DNA of 5,562 bases from CAZLAP01 sp964557715 (lineage in GTDB: Bacteria; Patescibacteriota; Minisyncoccia; Minisyncoccales; RBG-13-42-11): positions 1 through 5,562 of the forward strand of contig CAZLAP010000039.1 in assembly GCA_964557715.1 (NCBI GenBank). The letters are read 5' to 3'. Every line of letters begins with the position of its first letter. Position 1 is the first letter of the stretch. This document shows positions 1-4,997 of this stretch, piece by piece. The notes beneath the pieces were generated by a model. It had not been told where the DNA came from. It ran no database searches and saw only the letters and a program-made list of their open reading frames with translations. The translations under genes and the position numbers were made by a program.

Positions 1-25
1 TTGTGCTTCCTCCGAGGAAGCACAA
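1..25. repeat. 25-nt near-perfect palindrome (inverted repeat)
   Basis: Two 12-nt arms, TTGTGCTTCCTC and GAGGAAGCACAA, are exactly complementary around a single central C. As RNA this folds into a 10-11 bp stem with a 3-5 nt loop; as DNA it is a dyad suited to a dimeric regulator. No T-run follows it on the + strand, so it is not a standard intrinsic terminator for rightward transcription. It could be the terminator of a leftward transcript whose U-tract lies outside the window, or an operator about 50 nt upstream of the rnpB -35 box. The window starts with the first base of the repeat, so its true extent is unknown. Confidence 0.6.
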
Positions 26-52
26 AGTGCCCCCTTAAAGGATGTTTTGTGA

Positions 53-77
53 AAATCTTGACTGCGGAAATCTTGAC
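53..77 (+). repeat. Tandem direct repeat overlapping the rnpB -35 region
   Basis: The 10-nt word AAATCTTGAC occurs at 53-62 and again at 68-77, a 15-nt period. The second copy contains most of the rnpB -35 box. The first copy would give an alternative -35 (TTGACT, 58-63) that lies 17 nt before TAAAGT (81-86), a 4-of-6 match to a -10 box. The repeat may therefore mark tandem promoters or paired protein-binding sites. It may also be a local duplication without function. Confidence 0.45.
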
Positions 78-102
78 AAATAAAGTAAAAATTTAGTAAA
101 AT
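73..102 (+). promoter_or_regulatory. Sigma70-type promoter of rnpB
   Basis: A perfect -35 hexamer TTGACA (73-78) is followed after 18 nt by TAAAAT (97-102), a 5-of-6 match to the -10 consensus. Transcription would start about 6-7 nt later, at 108-110. This coincides with the first paired base of RNase P RNA helix P1 at 109/110. The agreement between the predicted start and the structural 5' end supports both calls and implies little or no 5' trimming. Confidence 0.8.
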
Positions 103-108
103 AAATCA

Positions 109-491
109 TCTCAGCAAACCGGATGATCGCGCCCGCCTTCCAAAAGAAGACGCGGTGAGGAAAGTCCGAACTTCCCCAAACGTATAATTTTATGCGTTTG
201 GTAAAAAGGTAGCGGCTAACGGCCGTCGTCCGCGAGGATAGAGGTGCGAACAGAGACGCTTAAGCGCGAAAGCGCAAAAGCATCCAGTTAGAATATATTT
301 TGACTGGATGAGTCCTGGAAGCAATTTCAGGAGTGAAACGGCTAAATCCTTACTGGAAGCAAGAACAAAACAAAAAATCTGGCTTCATACAGAGATTTTG
401 TGAAAAAGTGGTTCGCTTGAGCCAAAAAGTAATTTTTGGCCCAGATAGATGATCATCAACTTACAGAATTCGGCTTACAGGTTTGCTGAGA
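109..491 (+). ncRNA. rnpB: RNase P RNA (catalytic M1-type RNA, class A-like)
   Basis: This is the ribozyme subunit that cleaves 5' leaders from pre-tRNAs. Conserved region I (GAGGAAAGTCCG, 157-168), CAGAGA (251-256), GCTTGAGCC (415-423), CCAGATAGATGA (441-452) and CGGCTTACAGG (471-481) follow the E. coli order. Hand-matched helices are P1 109-120/480-491 (12 bp), P2 122-128/451-457 (perfect), P3 133-140/146-155, P4 162-170/469-476 with bulged U165, P5 171-175/355-359, P8 213-216/222-225, P9 264-267/272-275 with GAAA loop, P12 281-288/303-310, P14 313-320/325-332 with GCAA loop, P15 364-366/411-413, a P16-like stem 374-380/393-399, and P18 421-428/433-440 with GUAA loop. P12 and P14 favour class A over class B. 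An extra 11-bp hairpin (176-201) between P5 and P7 is unusual, and L15 lacks an obvious GGU. Boundaries come from P1 and the promoter. Confidence 0.96.
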
Positions 492-530
492 CAACAAAAA
501 ACAGGGTAATATTCCCCTGTTTTTTGCTGT
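491..530. terminator. Bidirectional intrinsic terminator between rnpB and the convergent operon
   Basis: The GC-rich stem ACAGGG (501-506) / CCCTGT (515-520) is flanked by an A-run (496-500) and a T-run (521-525), which can extend the stem. Because the flanks are A on one side and T on the other, the hairpin is followed by a U-tract in both reading directions. It ends rnpB, whose last paired base is 491. It also ends the leftward operon, whose last stop codon is at 539-541, only about 10 nt away. Weaker pairs at 491-495/526-530 lengthen the stem. Confidence 0.9.
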
Positions 531-538
531 CTTAAATC

Positions 539-982
539 TCAAATTAATTTTTGAATTTTTCCCCGGCTGTCCAAAGCTTCGTTAACCAAACTATCAGCCA
601 TTTTATTCTGACTGCGGGGAATCAATTTAAATTTTATTTTCTTAAAATCTATTTTTAAATTCCAAAGCGTTAAAAATAAAAATTGAATTTTAGGCTCTAA
701 AACTTTATATTGGCCGTTCAATTGCCTGACCAAAAGTTCTGAATCCGTTCTAATTTCCGGCTCTGATTGAAAAGCTAATTTTTTGCCGAAAAGAGCTTTA
801 AATTTGCGCAGGGCAAAAATCACTGCCTGATATTCGGCTTCATTGTTAGTGGCTTCTTTTTGTAAAACTTCGGAACATTTTTTTATAATATCCCCTTTTT
901 CATTGCAGAAAACAACGCCTATGGCCGAAGGCCCGGGATTGCCCCGCGAACCGCCGTCAGTGTAAATAATTATTTTTTTCAT
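539..982 (-). CDS. rnhA: Ribonuclease HI family protein
   Basis: The 147-aa product is a cytoplasmic endonuclease of the RNase H fold, which cuts the RNA strand of RNA-DNA hybrids such as R-loops and primers. The four acidic catalytic positions are intact: D9 in YTDGGSRGNPG, E50 in TNNEAEY, D80 in RTDSELL and D130 in NKMADSLVNEA. The E. coli-type active-site-loop histidine before the last aspartate is not present; PRSQNKMAD stands there, as in the NEAEY/VPRxxNxxAD subfamily rather than the E. coli RnhA subfamily. QLNGQYKV (87-94) is also typical of that subfamily. Length is normal for a single-domain RNase HI, with no N-terminal hybrid-binding domain. The ATG overlaps the upstream DHH gene's TGA as ATGA, and no Shine-Dalgarno sequence precedes it, so coupled translation is likely. 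It is the last gene before the terminator. Confidence 0.93.
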   Translation of the reverse strand: MKKIIIYTDGGSRGNPGPSAIGVVFCNEKGDIIKKCSEVLQKEATNNEAEYQAVIFALRKFKALFGKKLAFQSEPEIRTDSELLVRQLNGQYKVLEPKIQFLFLTLWNLKIDFKKIKFKLIPRSQNKMADSLVNEALDSRGKIQKLI

Positions 983-2166
983 TGGCTGTTTTTAATTAAA
1001 CAATCTTTAAATTTTTCCAGCTTCTCGTTTTTTATTCTGAAACCGGCTGCCCGAGCATGTCCGCCGTAAGTCAATAAATATTTTGCGCATTTTTCCATCA
1101 AGAAAACTCCGTTTATTTCCTTTGGCGTTCTGACCGTTCCCTGGCTTTCTTTTGCCATTTTTTTATATAAAAAAACGGGCTTTAAATATCTCTGGCAAAT
1201 TATTGAAGCTACTGAACTTATTAATATCACCTCAAAATCAGCGTCTCCTTGAAAAATTATCGGCTCTTCTTCGTTAATTCTTTTTTCAACCTCAGCTTCA
1301 ATCTCTTTTATTTTTTGATCTCTTTTTTCCGCTTTTCTCAGTAATCTGCCGATAATTTCCTTTCCTTCCTCTTGAGAAGAACAAGCCAGCAAGCTGAAAC
1401 TGACTGGCAAGCTTGAGGTATTAAAAATTCCATTTTTACCGCTTTGTTCATCGGCAAAATCCTGGTCTCTGATATTCAGAATTGAAATCATTTTAGAAAC
1501 TTTTTGATTTATGTCGCCGTAATTTTTAAACGGCTCTGTTTCCAAAAAAGCTTTAATACCCGGCCTCCAGGAGCTTTCTAAAAAAGAAAGCCCTTCTTCA
1601 ATAAAAATTTTATTTTCCGATTTCTTAGGCATCATATCGGCAATAGTGGCAATAGCTGTCAGTTCCAAAAAGTTTCTTTTTAAAGATTCCGTCATTTTAT
1701 TTTCAAGCAAAACCTCGGCAAGCTTGAAAACAACTCCCGCTGCCGCCAATTCCTTAAAGGGATACTGGTCGTCTTTCAGCTTGGGATCAACAATTATTTC
1801 GGCTTCCGGCAATTTTTTCAAAGGTTCATGATGGTCAACTATCAAAACTTCAAAGCCGAATTTATTGGCCAGCTTCACTTCTTTAATGTTTCCTATTCCG
1901 CAATCCAAAGTAATCAACAAAGCTGGAGGAGAAATTTTATTCTTTAGCGATTTTAAGGCTCTTTCAGAAATACCGTACCCTTCAGCTTCCCTGTCCGGAA
2001 AGTAAATAGCCGAAATCCTGCCTCCCAAGCTTTTAACGGCGTCTTGTAAAATAATTACCGAAGAGGCGCCGTCCAAATCACTATCGCCGTATAAAATAAT
2101 TCTTTCCTTTTTTTTTATTGCCTTTAAAATGCGGTTAGCCGCTTTTTTTAAGTTTTTAATTTCCAT
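979..2166 (-). CDS. recJ: RecJ-like DHH/DHHA1 exonuclease, short form
   Basis: The 395-aa product belongs to the DHH phosphoesterases and is closest in layout to the single-strand-specific 5'-3' exonuclease RecJ. The metal-binding motifs are complete: GDSDLDG (27-33), LDCG (87-90, D88), DHH (111-113), VDPK (126-129, D127) and ATIADMMP (173-180, D177). The DHHA1 substrate-binding domain ends in YGGHARAAGF (367-376), preceded by TVRT around 344-347, the counterpart of the SxRS element. A lysine/glutamate-rich helix (about 272-300) probably links the domains. Typical RecJ has about 550-580 residues; this one stops right after DHHA1, so the C-terminal OB-fold is missing. Nuclease activity seems likely, but substrate (ssDNA, RNA primer or oligonucleotide) is uncertain. 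NrnA is less likely because motif I is DxDxDG. The ATG lies 2 nt after the pgk stop, without a Shine-Dalgarno sequence. A run of nine A's covers codons 18-20. Confidence 0.88.
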   Translation of the reverse strand: MEIKNLKKAANRILKAIKKKERIILYGDSDLDGASSVIILQDAVKSLGGRISAIYFPDREAEGYGISERALKSLKNKISPPALLITLDCGIGNIKEVKLANKFGFEVLIVDHHEPLKKLPEAEIIVDPKLKDDQYPFKELAAAGVVFKLAEVLLENKMTESLKRNFLELTAIATIADMMPKKSENKIFIEEGLSFLESSWRPGIKAFLETEPFKNYGDINQKVSKMISILNIRDQDFADEQSGKNGIFNTSSLPVSFSLLACSSQEEGKEIIGRLLRKAEKRDQKIKEIEAEVEKRINEEEPIIFQGDADFEVILISSVASIICQRYLKPVFLYKKMAKESQGTVRTPKEINGVFLMEKCAKYLLTYGGHARAAGFRIKNEKLEKFKDCLIKNSQ

Positions 2167-2168
2167 AA

Positions 2169-3344
2169 TTATTTCAAAGCCGAAATTCCAGGAAGCTTTC
2201 CACCGGATAAAAATTCCATCATAGCTCCGCCGCCGCTGGAAATGTGGTCAAATTTATCCATTAAATTCAATTTTGATATCATTGAAACTGTATCGCCTCC
2301 TCCGGCAACTTTAAAAGCTTTCTGATTTTTCACAATCGCCTCAACCACGTCTTTAGTCCCTCTATCAAAAGGCTCTTTTTCACACATACCTAAGGGGCCG
2401 TTCCAGACAATTGTCCCGGCTGTTTTGATTATTTCAATAAAAATATTTCTCGTTTCCGGGCCTATATCAAAAACATCTTCTTCTTTTCTCAATGTGCCTA
2501 TGCCTCCTATTCTGAAATATTCTTCTTCCAGGGAAACAAGCGCCATTTGGCCGTCTACAGGCAAATGAAGTTTTGAATGAGTTAAATTGACTTTGCCGAT
2601 TTCTTCCAAGGTTTCTTTCTTCAATTCCAGATGCTCGCCGACTAAAATACCTTTTTCAATCAAAAGAATTTCAGTTAGCTTGCTGCCTAAAAGCAAATGG
2701 TCTGCTTTTTTCAAAAACCTTTCAATCAGCTTGATTTTTGTGTTAATTTTTGCTCCTCCGCTTATCACCACCAAGGGCCGCCGCGGTTTTTCCAAAACTT
2801 CTGACAAAACGCTAATTTCTTTTTCCAGCAATAATCCTGCTGTTGAAGGCAAAAACTGCGGAATTCCTTCAATTGAAGCATGGCGCCTATGCGAAACGCT
2901 GAAAGCGTCATTCACATAAACATCAGCCAAATTAGCCAGCCTTCGGGCAAAAGCTAAGTCGTTTTTTTCTTCCTCATCATAAAATCTTAGATTTTCCAAA
3001 AACAAAATCTCTCCGGGCTTCATTTTGTTAATTTCTTTTTCAGTTTTCTTATTGAGGCAATCATCTATAAATTTAACATTTTTATTCAAAAGCAATTCAT
3101 CCAGCCTGAAAGCTATTTCTTTCAAGCTGTATTTTTCGTTTTTCTCCGGACCCGATAAATGGCTTATTAAAATCACTTTTGCCCCTTTATCAATCAAATA
3201 TTTAATTGTCGGCAAAGATTCCCTTATTCTGAAATCGTCTAAAATTTTTATTTCTCCCTTGCCGGACAAAGAAAAAGGAACATTAAAATCGCAACGAACC
3301 AGCGTTTTTTTATTTTTAAAATCAAAATCTTTTAAATAAAGCAT
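2169..3344 (-). CDS. pgk: Phosphoglycerate kinase
   Basis: This cytosolic glycolytic enzyme transfers phosphate from 1,3-bisphosphoglycerate to ADP, giving ATP and 3-phosphoglycerate. Full length (391 aa) with both lobes. The N-lobe has the signature VRCDFNVP (16-23), FRIRESLPTI (38-47), LENLRF (116-121) and NDAFSVSHRRHAS (145-157). The C-lobe has GGAKINTKI (196-204), NGPLGMCE (315-322), GGGDT (348-352), SSGGGAMMEFL (369-379) and KLPGI near the end. R120 and R153, counterparts of 3PG-binding arginines, are present. The usual SHLGRP loop reads SHLSGP (61-66), so the arginine normally found there is glycine (G65) while H62 is kept. Other variations are HRRH for HRAH and GMCE for the usual GVFE. 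It lies 40 nt after the ATPase gene and 2 nt before the DHH gene, and is the only gene here with a plausible ribosome site (AAGG). Identity is certain; full activity is likely but not assured. Confidence 0.97.
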   Translation of the reverse strand: MLYLKDFDFKNKKTLVRCDFNVPFSLSGKGEIKILDDFRIRESLPTIKYLIDKGAKVILISHLSGPEKNEKYSLKEIAFRLDELLLNKNVKFIDDCLNKKTEKEINKMKPGEILFLENLRFYDEEEKNDLAFARRLANLADVYVNDAFSVSHRRHASIEGIPQFLPSTAGLLLEKEISVLSEVLEKPRRPLVVISGGAKINTKIKLIERFLKKADHLLLGSKLTEILLIEKGILVGEHLELKKETLEEIGKVNLTHSKLHLPVDGQMALVSLEEEYFRIGGIGTLRKEEDVFDIGPETRNIFIEIIKTAGTIVWNGPLGMCEKEPFDRGTKDVVEAIVKNQKAFKVAGGGDTVSMISKLNLMDKFDHISSGGGAMMEFLSGGKLPGISALK

Positions 3345-3384
3345 TTGCTGAACCTTGCGTAAAGGCGGAGATTAAAAAATAGTT
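3345..3384 (-). promoter_or_regulatory. 40-nt leader of pgk with weak ribosome binding site
   Basis: This is the longest gap in the leftward gene string. On the minus strand it holds an A/T-rich stretch with six T's, then AAGG (3353-3356) eight nucleotides before the pgk ATG, a short but well-spaced Shine-Dalgarno. I looked for a promoter here and in the end of the ATPase gene. TTGAAA or TTGAAG can be found, but no convincing -10 lies at 16-18 nt. No hairpin precedes the T-run, so it is not a clear terminator either. Read-through from the upstream genes is therefore the simplest view. Confidence 0.5.
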
Positions 3385-4995
3385 TTACTTATCTTCTTCC
3401 GGCTTCAATTTTTTCAAAGAATCCTCCAAGGCTTCTTTCAACTCCTCTAAATTGACTTCTTTTCTTTTTCTAACTTTTTTTTCTCTTTTCACTTCTTCGG
3501 TCGCGGATTTGCCGGAAAAAGAAACGGGATTTTTCTCAACGGCTTCGTCAAGCGAAATAACAGGCTTAGATTCAGTGTTATTTTTGATTTTTTTCAAGCA
3601 GGTTTTGCAATAAACTGGTCTGGAAGGGTCGGGTGGAAAAATTACTTTTGTCTGCCTACCGCAGGAAGCGCATTTGGCGTCATAAAGGGTTTTTTCCTGC
3701 CTATTTAGCGGAATTTGAGGCAAACTCGGTATATTGCCCGTCCATTTGGCAATTTTTTCTTCAACAATTCTTCTTGATACCGCATATCTTTCTCTTGAAG
3801 CTTTAATTATTTTTTCCCTGCTTGATTCTTCAGATTTGGGAAAATGGGGCAAAGTTTCCGCCGAAAAAGCTGAACCAGCCACGCCGTCAATCATTAATTT
3901 TAAATCAATATTGTATTTCGGCAAGTTTACCAAGTCCTCGGCCGTAAATTCGGGAGAAAATTCTTTTTCCAGAAATTCCGCATCTTCCGCCCCTACCCTG
4001 AAAACAATAATCGTACCTACGTTGCCAAAAACAGCATCCCTCACTTCGTCTTCCATCTGGCTGATATACTGATGGCCGAGTATCAATGACAATCTGTATT
4101 TTCTCGCCTCAGAAAGAATGTTGGTAAACGATTCTGTGGCAAAATTCTGAAATTCGTCAACATAAAGAAAAAAGTCTTTTCTTTTTTCTTCGGAAATATC
4201 CACTCTGGACATTGCCGCAAGCTGAAGCTTGGTAATCAGCAAGGCGCCAAGCAAGCGGGAATTGTCTTCGCCTATCCTGCCTTTGGATATATTTACTATT
4301 AAAATTTTCTTTTGGTCCATAATTTTCCTCATATCAATGCTGGATTTCACCTGACCGATAATGTTTCTGACCAAGGGGTTGGAAATGAACTGGCCTATTT
4401 TGTTTTGAATGGCAGCAGTTGCCTCTATTTCATATCTTTGGTTATATTTGGCGAATTCCTGAACCCAAAAAGATTTGACTACCGGATCGGTCACCCTGTC
4501 TATTATTTTTTTCCTGTATTCTGGGTCAGCCAGCATTCTATTGACTCCCAGCAAAGTGGCACCCGGATATTCCAAAAGCGCCAAAATTGAATTATTCAAA
4601 ATGTATTCCATTCTGGCCGACCAAACATCCGGCCAGATTTTTTTGAAAACTCCCATCAACCCCGAAGCCACCAAATGCCTGTGCTCCACGTCAACTTTTT
4701 CCATAATATTAAAAGCAATGGGATAATCAATATCAGCCGGATTAAAATAAACTACGTCGTTAATTCTGTTTGAAGGAATATAATCCAGCAGCTCCTCCGC
4801 CGCTTCTCCGTGCGGATCAATAAAACCAATTCCATTTCCTTTCTGAATATCCTGAATCGCCATATTTTTCAGCATTAAAGTTTTACCCATGCCGGTTTTT
4901 CCGATGACATACACATGCCGGCGCCTGTCGTCAAGCTTAATGCCGAATTTTCTTCTTTGGTTTCTGAAAGTAGTTATGCCGAAAAAATTAATCAT
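3385..4995 (-). CDS. Type IV secretion (VirD4/TraD-like) ATPase with C-terminal zinc ribbon
   Basis: The 536-aa product is a P-loop motor of the T4SS coupling-protein/HerA-FtsK superfamily, likely a hexamer moving DNA or DNA-protein substrates with ATP. Order: short N-terminal strand region with FGIKLDDRRRH (17-27), Walker A GKTGMGKT (32-39), FIDPHGE (59-65), a mostly helical insert (about 105-215) like the all-alpha domain of coupling proteins, Walker B FLYVDEFQNFAT (276-287, D280 E281), GHQY (307-310), and a zinc ribbon with C442, C445, C463, C466 (CASC, RPVYCKTC). A lysine/glutamate-rich tail (about 497-536) ends it. There is no N-terminal transmembrane segment, unlike most VirD4 proteins, so a membrane anchor must come from a partner, probably the upstream gene product. 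ATG lies 2 nt after that gene's TAA without a Shine-Dalgarno. The start is supported because the P-loop falls at the expected distance. A VirB4-like role is the main alternative. Confidence 0.9.
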   Translation of the reverse strand: MINFFGITTFRNQRRKFGIKLDDRRRHVYVIGKTGMGKTLMLKNMAIQDIQKGNGIGFIDPHGEAAEELLDYIPSNRINDVVYFNPADIDYPIAFNIMEKVDVEHRHLVASGLMGVFKKIWPDVWSARMEYILNNSILALLEYPGATLLGVNRMLADPEYRKKIIDRVTDPVVKSFWVQEFAKYNQRYEIEATAAIQNKIGQFISNPLVRNIIGQVKSSIDMRKIMDQKKILIVNISKGRIGEDNSRLLGALLITKLQLAAMSRVDISEEKRKDFFLYVDEFQNFATESFTNILSEARKYRLSLILGHQYISQMEDEVRDAVFGNVGTIIVFRVGAEDAEFLEKEFSPEFTAEDLVNLPKYNIDLKLMIDGVAGSAFSAETLPHFPKSEESSREKIIKASRERYAVSRRIVEEKIAKWTGNIPSLPQIPLNRQEKTLYDAKCASCGRQTKVIFPPDPSRPVYCKTCLKKIKNNTESKPVISLDEAVEKNPVSFSGKSATEEVKREKKVRKRKEVNLEELKEALEDSLKKLKPEEDK

Positions 4996-4997
4996 AA

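Noticed and set aside
109..491. Class B (Bacillus-type) RNase P RNA, suggested by the P5.1-like hairpin
   Set aside because: P12 and P14 with a GNRA loop, and overall order of conserved blocks, fit class A better; only the one arm is B-like.
1646..1831. Plus-strand 61-codon frame opposite the DHH gene
   Set aside because: Short antisense shadow over the motif IV region of the exonuclease.
2587..2919. Plus-strand open frame of 110 codons opposite pgk
   Set aside because: It lies wholly antisense to well-conserved PGK motifs and its translation has no recognisable motif.
3025..3339. Plus-strand open frame of 104 codons opposite the pgk 5' part
   Set aside because: Antisense shadow; serine- and phenylalanine-rich, as expected from the complement of lysine- and glutamate-rich coding DNA.
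3345..3420. Internal promoter or terminator ahead of pgk
   Set aside because: Possible -35-like words lack a -10 at proper spacing, and the T-run has no stem before it.
3734..4726. Three plus-strand open frames (3734-4072, 4312-4590, 4475-4726) opposite the ATPase gene
   Set aside because: They overlap one another and lie opposite Walker B and other conserved motifs; no motif or ribosome site supports them.
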